Below, piece after piece: positions 1 through 10,360 of a stretch of DNA of 64,000 nt. Under the pieces are notes generated by a model. The model was not told the origin of the DNA. It saw only the letters and a list, made by a program, of their open reading frames with translations, and did no database searches. This stretch comes from Cenococcum geophilum 1.58 (lineage: Eukaryota > Ascomycota > Dothideomycetes > Gloniales > Gloniaceae): contig KV748205.1 in assembly GCA_001692895.1 (NCBI GenBank), positions 744,001 to 808,000 on the forward strand. The letters run 5' to 3'. Position 1 is the first letter of the stretch; each line of letters opens with the position of its first letter. The translations under genes were made by a program, and so were the position numbers.

Positions 1-41
1 TAACAAGCCTACTGTAGTTCTTGCTATAAGGTTCCATTACA
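1..41 (+). repeat. 3' end of the 5' LTR of the Gypsy element
   Basis: Aligns without gaps to 7527-7567; 35 of 41 bases agree and the six differences are all C/T or A/G. The rest of this LTR lies before the window. The boundary with the internal region is placed at the terminal CA at 40-41. Confidence 0.8.
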
Positions 42-84
42 CAATTACTACCTAGTTATAGTATCAATATAAGAAGTCGAACAA

Positions 85-1140
85 CATGCCACCAAAAGCA
101 GCCACCACAACGCCATTAACGGCAGCAACTACTTCAAGGACAGGAGGTAATACCAGTATGGCAGATACTAACTCACAGCAACCTATAACGGTTAGACAGC
201 TATAGGAAATAGTTAACTAGCTAACAGCTAACAATATAGTGTTAGAAGAAAGACTTAATAGGATAGGAGCAGCAAAGATTAAGCTACTATTAATTAAGAG
301 ATTTACCGAAGAGAGATTAAAGCTTAAAGGATTCCTTACGCAGATGCATTTTAAGGTCTTACAGGAGGGAGTAAAGTTACCTACACCTGTAGATCAGATA
401 GCCTATATAGGACTATTCTTATTAGGGAAAGCACTTAAGTAGTTTAAATCTTACCTTATAGAGATACAGGTAAACGGAATAACAACCACTAACCAAGACG
501 TGCGATTTATATTCTTAAGTTAGGAAGGATTTGTAGAATAACTAACGCAGATATTTAGAGACCCGGAAAAAATAACTATAGTAGAAAGAAAACTCTAGAA
601 CCTTATATAATGAACTTTAGTAATTAAGTATACGATATAGTTCTAGATACTAGTAATATAAGTAAAGTAGAATAATAGGGCGCTTATAGCATAGTATAAA
701 CAGGGACTTAAGGCTAAAGTCTAGGATGTAATTATCCTAATAGAAGATACGGACACCCTAAGGGATCTAATAGATTAGGCGATTAAGATTAATAATTAAA
801 TCTACCAAAGGGAATAGGCTAAGAGGGGCCAAAACAGAGTTTTATAATTATATAAGGCGCAGAGTACGTAACAACAAAAGCTAAGTTAGAAAATATAGTA
901 TGGCGCAGAGCTAATAGACCTAAGTAGTACCAAAAAAGCCTATAAGAGATAGAGCAAACTATAGAAACCTAAAGGACAAGGATTAAGTAATTAAAAGTCT
1001 AAGAAGTAAAGGCTAAATTAGGGATCTTAATAGCAGAAGATATTTAGGCGGACTCCATAATAAGAAAAATAGTTTAAAGAAGGAGCTTATATAAATTATA
1101 GAAAACAGGGTCATTATATTAGAGACTATAGAAGTGGGTA
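85..1140 (+). pseudogene. Gypsy gag remnant
   Basis: An ATG at 85 opens a Thr/Ala-rich N terminus, then the frame is repeatedly stopped by TAG/TAA. The longest open piece is 239-442. At about 1090-1132 a zinc-knuckle-like stretch reads NYRKQGHYIRDY, where tyrosines stand at the positions expected for cysteine. A TGC/TGT to TAC/TAT change is the G-to-A outcome of RIP. Gag would coat and package the element RNA; this copy cannot. Confidence 0.7.
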
Positions 1141-3599
1141 GAGTTACTATGTAGTAAAAGGTATAAGACTAGCAGACGATATATATATATAAAGGGACAA
1201 CAATATACTATAAGGAACAAAAGAATGTTCAATTAAAAGTTTTGCGTTTTATTACAATAACGCATACTAAATTTATAAGGACGCTAAGTACGGCGCAAGC
1301 TATTAGCTATAAGAGCTAGCACCTATAGAATGCAGAGGAACTAATGAACTAGTTCGCAGATCGGATATCAAGGATAATAAATTCGACCTAGGCAAAACAT
1401 TTTATAACGATAAGGCAATAAGGGCCGCTTACTAGGAGTGAGTAGACCTTAAAGATATTATACTAAAGGTAGAGGATAATTCCACTACAAAACAGGGAAC
1501 ATCAGTAGGGATTAAAACCCTATTAGACACAATATCTATCGCTTTATAAGACACAAGAGAAGTAGGACAGTAAACTACTTCGGCACTCGATAAAGGCAAA
1601 AGGCTAAAGGCTTAAGATTCTTAAGATAAGATAAGAAATAACCAAGATTCTTAAAACAAGATAAGGCAAGCTTAAGGACCTATAGTGGACAATAACCAAT
1701 AGAGCAGAGCAGTAGCTCAGTTCAGAACCATACAAATAAGCTCGGGATAAAAGTTCCTATAGGTACAAGATTCTTAAGACGAGATAAGTAAGATTTAAAA
1801 CTCTTAAGATGAGATAAGAACACTAAGTAAGCCTAGTTAAACTAAGGCAGGAGCTAAGCTTAAGTTAGAAGTAAGCTTAAGATTAAAGAATCTAAGAGGT
1901 TAAGAATTCGGAGTACAAATTAGGACACCTATAGATAAGAGGCAAGGAGCTTCTTTATAGATTAGAGAATCTATAATATAAACAGCGATTAGACTAGGAG
2001 ACAGATATATAAACCTAGAAGACTTACTAAGGGAATATAGTGTTTAGCCTAAAGATTAAAAAGTTAATACCAAGATCAAGAAGTATAAAGACTTTAAGGA
2101 TCCACTTATAAAACGCAACGTAAAAGAAACCATAGAGGAGTTCAGGGCAAGAATTACCTCATAGTAAGAGCAGAAACTAGACAGAAGATCTAGCACATTA
2201 GGACATATAAAGGACAGAGCACTAATACAAAAAATCACCAATAGGCCGAGAGTAGGTATACTAAAAGCCAAGTGGCTTACCGAACTGGAAGATAAAGAGG
2301 ATCTAGGAATTCTAACTAGGTTTAAGAAACGACATATAAAGGGCTATCACAATACAGTAATAAGAAGATACTTCCTTACGGACAAACCGTATACACTCTA
2401 GCAGCTATACTAAAAGTGGTATAGGCAAAGGCATAATAATAAGTGGGAAGATTTCTATATATAGTTAGATAAAAAAGTTATCCAAAACCACCTAATTATA
2501 GAGAAGGCCATAACGCATATTAAAGGAGCCTTAATTATAACGTTAAAGGATCTAAAGGAACGTTTAGAGGACTAAAGAAGTAAGAGATGTATCTTAGTAC
2601 CTGCGAATAAGGTTATAACGTTTAGATCAGTATAATAAAGGTTTAAACTTAAGGATAAAGATAAGCTAAGAGTTAACCTAAAGCACCTAGTATACTACAC
2701 GTTATTATAGATTACGTGCGTAAATAACATATACAAAATATATAAGAATCCAAAGGAAAAGAATCGGAAATACCTTATAAGGATATACTAGATAACAGAC
2801 AAATAATAGTACAGGAATGCTAAATATATATATAGATGGCATCTAGCAGAGGTCCAAAAGGAAGGGAGTTTAGTACTTTAACTAGGAAGATTTCTTACGG
2901 AAGAATACTTAGACGGATAACAGTAGTAGAAATACCTAGAAAATACGTATCTATAGTATATTAAAGATAAAAAGCGAACTAGGTATTAGCTAAAGAGTAA
3001 GCCAAGTGCACTAAAATTAAGCAGCCAATAGTTAGGAAAAGTAGAGGCCTATAGGACCAGAGGAAGCTAGTAGTAGAGCCTTAAACCCTTAAAGGAATTT
3101 AAGGACAATACCTAAATTTACGGATTAATTAATAAGATCAGCAGTTTAAAGCGCTAATAGATAGTAGAGTAACGCGAAACCATATCTTACTAGCAGTAGT
3201 TAAGAGAATAGGGCTACCTTACAGATAAAAGGAGTAACCTTACCTATTAGTTACAATTTTAGGAGATCCAATAACCTATAGAGGAGGGATTATTAATCTT
3301 AAAACAGGACCTATTTAGATAACTATTAAAGGGAAACAAATTGAGATGTCTTTTAATATCCTACCATTAGGACAGGATAAGGCAGTATTAGGCATACCTT
3401 AGTTATAGAAATATAATCTAAGAATTAATTAGATTACAGGTTAGGTCAATATTAGAGATACTTAACACCGCAAGATATAATAACAAGCCAAGTTAGTATA
3501 GTACTAAGTAAAAGCAACCTATAAAGAAATAGAAAAAGGACTAAGTTATATACTAAAGAAATACCATAAATATGGCAAGAAACTATGGTCACTAAAAAG

Positions 3600-6420
3600 T
3601 AAAAAACTATTAAAGTATACAGCATAGGACTATAAGATAGAGTTAGAACCAGAAATAAGTCTAAAGTTCTTTTTAATCTATAAGCTTACTAAAGAAGAAG
3701 GTAAAGCGTTAAAAGAGTTTATCTAGGAAAATCTATAAAAGGGATATATTAGACTATCGCAGTCATTAGCGGGTTATCTAGTACTATTCGTACTAAAGAA
3801 AAATGGCAAACTAAGGCTATATATTAACTATAGACAGTTAAACAGTATTACTAGAAAGGATAGGTATCCTTTACCCTTAATTAGCGAAATCTAAAACAGG
3901 ATAGGCAATATGTAAATCTTTATAAAGATAGATCTAAGATAGGCGTACTATTAGATTAGGATTAAGGAAGGCAACAAATAGAAGGCAGCCTTTAGGTCAA
4001 AAGAAGGACTATATAAACTATTAGTTATACAATTTAGGCTTATAAACGTACTAACAACGTTCCAGAAGCGTATTAACAACGTATTAGGGGAACACTTAGA
4101 TAAATTTGTTATGGTATATTTTAACAATATTATTATCTACTTAATAACTAAGGAAGAACACGGGGAACACATTAAATAGGTCTTAAAGAGACTATAAGAA
4201 GAACAGATACTAGTAGTAATTAAGAAATACAAGTTCTTCACTAGGAAGACCGATTTTATTAGATTTATTATTAAACTAAGCCAACTTAGCATAGATCTAA
4301 AAAAGATTAAGGCTATAGTAAATTAGNAGGAACTAGAGAACGTTATATAGTTAAGATTGTTTTTAGGGTTTTGCAATTACTATAGAAGGTTTATAGCGTA
4401 GTAGTTAAAGGATATTAAGCCATTTACGCGGTTAATAAAGAAAGAAGAACTATAGGCATAGGGAGAGGAGCAAAGAGAACTCTTTAAAAAAGTTAAAGAG
4501 TTGTTTACCTAGGAGCTAGTTCTTAAGATCTATTAACTAGAACTAGAGACGGTTATAGAAACGGATGTATTAGACTATATACTAGGGGCATACTTTATAT
4601 AAAGGTATTAAGATAAATGGCACCTAGTAGCATACTATAGTTGGAAGATAATACTACCAGAGTTAAACTATAACATCTATAACAAGGAGTTATTAGGTAT
4701 AGTTACAGCATTAAAAGAATAGAGAGCATTCTTATAAGGCATAGAGAAACTATTTGTAATTAAGACGGATTATAAAAACCTAACAGAATTCCTAATAATA
4801 AAGGAACTTAACTAAAGACAGGTTAGATAGGCAGAAATGCTTACGGAATACCATTTTAAGATTTAGTATACTAAAGGTATAGACAATATATAGGCAGATA
4901 CTCTAAGCCGTAAAGCTAAACTATAAAATAAGGAAAAGCCATTAGGGGCTTTATTGCGAAAAGATATAAACGGATTAATTAGGTATAATTATCCAAAAAT
5001 TATAGCAACTTAAGAAGATAACAAACTAGAGAAAGTTTATAAGACACCAGAAAGCTTATAGGCACAAAGAATTTTAAAAGTATAGCTAGAAGATCCACAG
5101 ACGGATATATATGAAAATTAAGAAGCAAAGTATATCCCAAGAAGCATAGCAGAGTAGTTTATAAAGAACTTCCATAAGGAACTAACCTAAGGACATAATA
5201 GAGCTACAGGCTTAGTGTTAAGACTCTAAGAGGAGTATATTATTAATAAAATCTAGAGGATAGCTAAAAGGGTTATAAAGGAATATCTAAATTACTAAAG
5301 GAATAAACTAATAAGGTATAAGCTATATAGAGGGCTACAACCTATTAAAATACCAGAGAGACCATAGGAGGTCATATTATAGGACTTTATTATTAAATTG
5401 CCAAAATTAAGAGATCTTATTACCGGACAAGATTATAATATAATCTTAGTAATAGTAGACAAGCTTATAAAGTGGGGATACTTCATAGCATATACAGAAG
5501 AAATCTCAGCGGAAGATATCACTAGAATCTACGTTAAAGAAGTGTTTATAAGACATAGAGCACTAAGCAAGATTATATCGGATAGAGATTTAAGATTCGT
5601 AGCAGCATTTTAGGAAGTATTCTTAGCGGAGCAAGGAGTTTAAGCAGTAACTTCTACCGCATATCATCTATAGACAGACAGTTAAACGGAAAGATTAAAT
5701 TAGACGCTAGAGCAGTACCTAAGGTATTATATCAATTATATATAGAATAATTAAGTATCACTATTACTAGTTATATAGTTTATATATAATACAACACCTC
5801 AAAAAGGAATAGGCATATTACTATTTAAGGCAAATTACGGATATAAGCCGAAAACATCGTTGTTACTATAGTAAGCGAAAAAAACGAGTAGTATAGCTAA
5901 AGAGAGAATAAAGACATTAATAAATCTTTATGCAGACCTTATAGAATTAGTAAAGAAAGTATAAGAGAAAATAAAAAAGTACTATAATGCTAAGAGATCT
6001 AAGGGACCAGATCTTAAGGAGGGAGATAAAGTATAGCTACTATACAAAAATTTTAAGAGTTAATAACTAAGTAAGAAGTTAGACTATATCAGACTAGGAC
6101 CTTTTAAAATTACGTAAAGGATTTCACTAGTTATGTTTAAGTTAAACCTACTAGCTAAAATAAAGATCTACCCTATACAGCACATTGTAATGCTAGAGCT
6201 AGCATATAGGAATATTAAGCTACTAGTTTATAAAGCAGACACGTATAGAGGACAAGAAGAAGACAAATAGCAAGTATTAAAGATCATTAATTATAAGGAT
6301 ATTAACGACGAAATATAGTATAAGGTTAAGTAGATAGGCTATACTAAGACTATTTAGAAGCTACTAGAGAATTTAAAGAACGCTATAGGAAAGGTATAGG
6401 AGTATTAGAAGAGATTAGGT
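3600..6420 (+). pseudogene. Gypsy pol remnant (RT, RNase H, integrase, chromodomain)
   Basis: Reverse transcriptase is recognisable at about 3640-4320 from motifs such as YINYRQLN and PLPLI. The catalytic YxDD box at 4117-4140 now reads YFNNIIIY, so both aspartates are asparagine. RNase H follows (about 4540-4920). Integrase lies at about 5130-5700, with DKLIKW and ISDRDLRF in the open piece 5398-5613. A chromodomain is seen at about 6285-6420 (VK-IGYTKT and LENLKNAI). In-frame stops occur throughout. One ambiguous base (n) is present at 4327. Confidence 0.85.
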
Positions 6421-7269
6421 TAGGTAGTATTAATAAAGAAGGATTACTAAAGAACGAGTTACCTAAGGGGGACCTAAGAAGAGCAGTTGCCGAACTACTT
6501 AGATCTATTTCCTTCTCTGTTAAAAAAGAATCCGTTCTTTTATCACCTAGTTCCTATAGACCTTACTCTATAAGTTTCCACTTCTTAGAGTAAACCTTCT
6601 TATAAACGCGTTAAAGACGCTAAACTTTCGTAAAGGCAGACTGCTAAGCCTTAAGGGCACGAGCAGATTCTTTAAATCAACGATAGGCTTCCGCCAGCGC
6701 TGCGGCAAGATTACCCTTAAGTTTTTCTGCCTTAGACTAAACACGAGACCCTAAGATAAATTAATTAGGGAACTAGACGACTATTAAGAGTAATAGGTCG
6801 TATATATTTAACATTAGAGATAGAGCGAACGTCATAGGATAACTAAATATTTACTTTAGTATACTCTAAATAAAAGGAAGGTTATTAGGACGAAGGACTC
6901 GCTAACGTAACATAAACTAGCCCCTCTTTTACACAATAAGAATATAGAGAAGGTATTATCTCGCTAAGAGACAATATTATAGCAATAGTACGAGACTAAC
7001 GGGCTATAGAGGAAGAAGAAGGTGCTTTAGGTATTATAAGTAACAATATTAACCAAATTAATTAGATGGATATTATACCTTTAGTAAACAACCTAAAGAT
7101 GCTAGGTATCTTTAAGGACGAAGATGGAGAGGAGGGAGATAGTGTTATGGACGCTTTAAGTACAATATTACGACTACTTGGAGAGGAGTTAGAAGAAGCT
7201 AGTTAGTTAATATAAGCACGGTCTAGGATAGAACCCATAGAACCATATAACAAGGAATGGTAAGCAGAG
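6421..7269. other. Post-pol region of the Gypsy element with coding-like traces
   Basis: Between the chromodomain and the 3' LTR lie about 850 bases that are not pol. Two stretches look formerly coding: plus strand 7015-7210 (acidic, with GEEGDSVMDALSTILRLL) and minus strand about 6480-6740, which reads as an Ala/Lys-rich helical segment broken only by RIP-type stops. Neither is assigned to a family. Confidence 0.4.
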
Positions 7270-7567
7270 TCACGTGATGTAATCTATATAATCTATATAA
7301 TCTATAAGATCTATCGCAAAGCGAATAGAGCAGATAGAGCAGATAGAGTAACAACTTTCTTAAGAGTATGGTTGTGTATTTAAGGACCCTTAGTCCCTAC
7401 CTAGATAGTTCCTTCCTTATAGTAATTCTTAGAATACAATTAGAGTTAATCTGTTAGGCAACTACTCCACCAGTTATTATTACGTTGTTAACTTTTATAC
7501 TTGCATTTCCTACACACCTAGCCTAATAACGAGCCCACCGTAGTTCTTGCTACAAGGTTCCGTTATA
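7270..7567 (+). repeat. 3' LTR of the Gypsy element (start inferred)
   Basis: The right end at 7567 is fixed by the match to bases 1-41. The left end is placed near the TCACGTGATG sequence at about 7270, only because that resembles a typical LTR start and gives a reasonable length near 300 bp. The 5' LTR needed to define it is outside the window. Confidence 0.5.
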
Positions 7568-7980
7568 TAAGGCTTTACTAATACGTAGCACTAATATACT
7601 ATAACGCTCTATATAACGCTCTGCATAATACTCTATATTAAAAACTCTATATATAGACGCTCTATAGGACGCTCTATATAACGCTCTATATATAAAGGCT
7701 ATATATATAAAGGCTTTACGTATAGGGCTCTATACGACGCTCTATATTAAAGACTCTATATATAGAAGCTCTACGTATATAGCTTTATATAAGGCCTAGT
7801 GCTAGCTATATTTATAGTGTTATATAATAGAAATAAAAGATTTAGTTTTATAGTTAAAATTCTATAAATACTAAGCCTTATCTAGATATTATATCTAGGC
7901 TATCCTTAGATAGGATTATTATCCGCCTAACTAAATAGGATAGTTTATTCTTTATAAGTATATCTTTAATAGACTTATAA
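7568..7980. repeat. AT-rich degenerate repeat tract
   Basis: Many imperfect repeats of GCTCTATATA and AAGGCTTTA follow one another. They look like a RIP-degraded relative, in reverse orientation, of the GCAGAGC minisatellite at 8395-9051. No open frame of note is present. Confidence 0.6.
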
Positions 7981-8053
7981 AGGATAGGCTAGATAGGCCT
8001 CTTAGATAATAGACCTATTAACTAATAGTATTTGGAGACTATCCGGATAGTCT
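7981..8053 (+). repeat. Left arm of a 73-bp inverted repeat
   Basis: Matches the reverse complement of 14692-14764 over 73 bases without gaps. The ten differences are all transitions, and in each case this left copy carries the A or T. See the right arm and the composite element. Confidence 0.85.
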
Positions 8054-8394
8054 TTATATAAGCTTTGCAGTGTGTGGAATTAAACAAGCAACTTGATTAT
8101 AAATCTATAGAAATCAAGAGGTATATATACATGAAATGGTAGCTGAAATGGGAACAGTGATCTGCAAGCAATATTGATCTGCGATCAATATATAGGGTGG
8201 CGTTGAGGCTGTCTCGGCAGCACCCGTAGTCGGTTACAATTTAGATAGCCTTAGCTATATTTCTTAACATATAATTATTTAAAGCTTAGAGAGGTCTAGA
8301 TGTCTATAATAAAATTAATATTTACCCCTACAAAAATAATATTTATTAGCTAAGTAGTTATATATATTTTTAATTAAATATTATTATATTATAT
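8054..8394. other. No gene seen; possible LTR-like patch at about 8069-8237
   Basis: A stretch of higher GC than its surroundings runs from TGTGTGGAATTAAAC to CGGTTACA. It begins with TG and ends with CA as LTRs do, but no matching target duplication was found. The rest is AT-rich and non-coding. Confidence 0.3.
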
Positions 8395-8776
8395 AGAGGC
8401 TCTGCATATAAAAGCTTTATATAAGGCTTTATACAAGGATCTACACGAATCTCTACGTGCAGAGGCTCTGCGCGACGGCTCTGCGTACGACGGTTCTGCG
8501 TACGACGGCTCTACTACGGAGGCTCTATATAAAAGCTTCGTGTAGAGCTTCGTGTAGAGCTTCGTGCAGAGTCTCCATACGTAGAGCCCCGTGCAGAGTC
8601 TCCATACGCAGAGCCCCGTGCAGAGCCTCCGTACGCAGAGCTTCGTGCAGAGCCTCCATGCGCAGAGCTTCGTGCAGAGCCTCCATACGCAGAGCTTCGT
8701 GAAGAGCCTCCATATGCAGAGCTTCGTGCAGAGCCCCCATACGCAGAGTCTCCGTACGCAGAGCTTCGTGCAGAGC
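8395..8776. repeat. 27-bp minisatellite array, left part
   Basis: Tandem units built on GCAGAGCTTCGTGCAGAGC alternate with CTCCATAC, giving a 27-base period. Up to about 8525 the units are in the opposite orientation (GAGGCTCTGCG), after which they flip. Because the period is divisible by three and the unit lacks stops, several frames on both strands stay open; I do not regard these as genes. The array continues at 8977-9051 and 14421-14510 after the two insertions. Confidence 0.85.
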
Positions 8777-8971
8777 TGTCGACCGTGACGGGTACTGTCA
8801 GACATAAGCTTCAGATTTGTCTCGACCTGGTTTCAATCTAGTTTCACCGTTCTCTAGGGACCCCTGGGGGGGGGGTACTACCTTATGTATAAATAGTCTC
8901 TTTTCTTCATAGATCAATCTACACACGAGTTCTTCTTTTCTTACAATCGGTGCACGGACTTCCGATTGACA
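8777..8971 (+). mobile_element. Solo LTR, 195 bp
   Basis: Starts TGTCGACC and ends TTGACA, and interrupts the minisatellite. It is flanked by a perfect 5-bp duplication AGAGC at 8772-8776 and 8972-8976. It contains a run of about ten G at 8866-8876 and a TATAAAT box near 8889. There is no internal region, so it is read as the product of LTR-LTR recombination. The parent family is not otherwise present in the window. It shows little RIP damage. Confidence 0.85.
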
Positions 8972-8976
8972 AGAGC

Positions 8977-9051
8977 CTCCATACGCAGAGCCTCCGTACG
9001 CAGAGCTTCGTGCAGAGCTTCGTGCAGAGCTTCGTGCAGAGCCTCTATACG
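8977..9051. repeat. 27-bp minisatellite array, middle part
   Basis: Continuation of the array between the solo LTR and the Copia element. Its last five bases, ATACG (9047-9051), are the left target duplication of the Copia insertion. Confidence 0.85.
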
Positions 9052-9248
9052 TGTTGGCCACGGAGGTAGCTTTACTGCTGAGGTGTCGGACTCCGAACGA
9101 CTACGGACACCGAAGGTTGAACTAGGGTCAATTCCTTATGTATATTAGGGCTCTTAGAGCCACCTTAAATCAAGCAGATCAATCATTCAATTCTGTGTCT
9201 CTATCTACCAGCTAGCTTATGTCATTCGTGATACCTGCCTGGCTGAAA
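9052..9248 (+). repeat. 5' LTR of Copia element 1
   Basis: Repeats 14224-14420 base for base apart from about three transitions. Left boundary TGTTGGCC, right boundary GGCTGAAA. The flanking target duplication fixes both ends. Confidence 0.93.
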
Positions 9249-9268
9249 GTTATGAGCCCGGTAACCTT
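9249..9268 (+). other. Primer-binding site matching the initiator-Met tRNA anticodon arm
   Basis: Directly after the 5' LTR comes GTTATGAGCCCGG. Its complement contains CGGGCTCATAAC, which is the anticodon stem-loop (CAT anticodon) of eukaryotic initiator tRNA-Met. Priming by an internal half-tRNA is known for Drosophila copia and many Ty1/Copia elements. Confidence 0.75.
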
Positions 9269-9398
9269 CTGAGCACTAGGGAGATCTCAGTGGCCAGACG
9301 ACTACCACTAAGCCTCTTTGAGCATAGTTCGTCACGAAATATCGCGTGCTTTACGCGTAAGCGCGTCTCTTTACGCAACCTCAAAACAAAAGCCAATA

Positions 9399-10360
9399 TG
9401 GCAACCAAGGACTCTATAAACCCTCTTTTGCTAACCCAGAAAGACTAGCCTATATAGTTTTAATTTATCCGCCGAGAAGCAAGTTTTGCGAAGATCTGGG
9501 ACTATGTCGACCCAGATAAGACGGAGAACGAAATCAAAGAAAACACTAAGCCAGCCATACCTTCGATAGCAGCAGCTCCTACAGCACCTGCAACAGCTCC
9601 TGCAGCTCCTGCAGCACCAGCAGCAGCTCCTATAACTTCAGCAGTAACTCCAGCGTCTACTGGAACAGCTACACCTGGGTCATCGAGTCAACAAGGACAA
9701 CAAACTCCGCAATCTCTAGAGACACAGAGAATGCTCTTCGAGCTCTACAAGCTCCAACGACAGGACTACATAAAATGGGAAGAGAAGCTCTACACCTTTA
9801 CAGCACTGTTGCATGCCACCATAGGCACCAACTTCTCAGGATACCTTAAGAATCTCACCACACCACATTCGATACTAAGGCAGCTAAAAAAGGTAGCAAA
9901 GCTATCACAAGCTACGCTACAGCAAATGGTACTAGACGACCTTAAGAAACGGAAACAAGGGCCTAAACGTTAGACTCTAAAATCTTAGCTTTAGCTATAT
10001 ATTACCATTATACAGAACGGCGAAGAGCTAGAGGAAGGGTTAATAGAGGTAACGGAAGGTAGCGTTGTACAAGCCTTTGTCCAGGACTATAAGGAGATCT
10101 GTCCAGCTCTATATTATGCCTTTATCCAGAAGGTAGCAAAGAGGTTAGAGAAGCTCGAAATATCAACAATAATTAAGGAATTTAATCTCCTCTACAAGCA
10201 TCTAAATACGGGACGTAACGCCTATACTATACTCTTAGGGCAGCCAGCTGCAGATCCTACAACGTCTACCACCCTAACACCTTCTCAATCACCTAAGGCA
10301 AAGTGCTTTACTTGTGGTTTACCCCATAAGTTAAAGAATTGCAAGCAACTATTTTAGTCT
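9399..10360 (+). pseudogene. Copia element 1 gag
   Basis: The ATG at 9399 opens a frame read as MATKDS, with a first stop at the RIP-type codon TAG a few codons on. An Ala/Pro/Thr-rich linker follows, then the longest intact piece at 9731-9973, which is helical and charged. A CCHC-like knuckle at about 10306-10350 reads CFTCGLPHKLKNC. Gag would form the particle. The frame is broken by a handful of stops, mostly TAG or TAA. Confidence 0.8.

Larger units (their letters stand above)
1..7567 (+). mobile_element. Ty3/Gypsy chromovirus-type LTR retrotransposon, RIP-inactivated
   Basis: A gag-pol element reads left to right and ends in an LTR whose last 41 bases (7527-7567) match window bases 1-41, so the 5' LTR is cut off by the window edge. 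The 41-base pair differs at six sites, all transitions. Order of remnants: gag with a zinc-knuckle relic, reverse transcriptase, RNase H, integrase and a C-terminal chromodomain; this order with a chromodomain is typical of Gypsy chromoviruses. Dozens of TAA/TAG codons replace CAA/CAG/TGG and TA dinucleotides are very abundant, as expected from RIP. No part can be translated over any useful length, so the element is dead. Confidence 0.9.

Noticed and set aside
8069-8237. TG...CA patch that could be another solo LTR
   Set aside because: No matching 5-bp duplication and no partner copy in the window.
8389-8805. Long open frames across the minisatellite on both strands
   Set aside because: They come from a 27-bp unit without stops; several mutually overlapping frames are equally open and none resembles a known protein.
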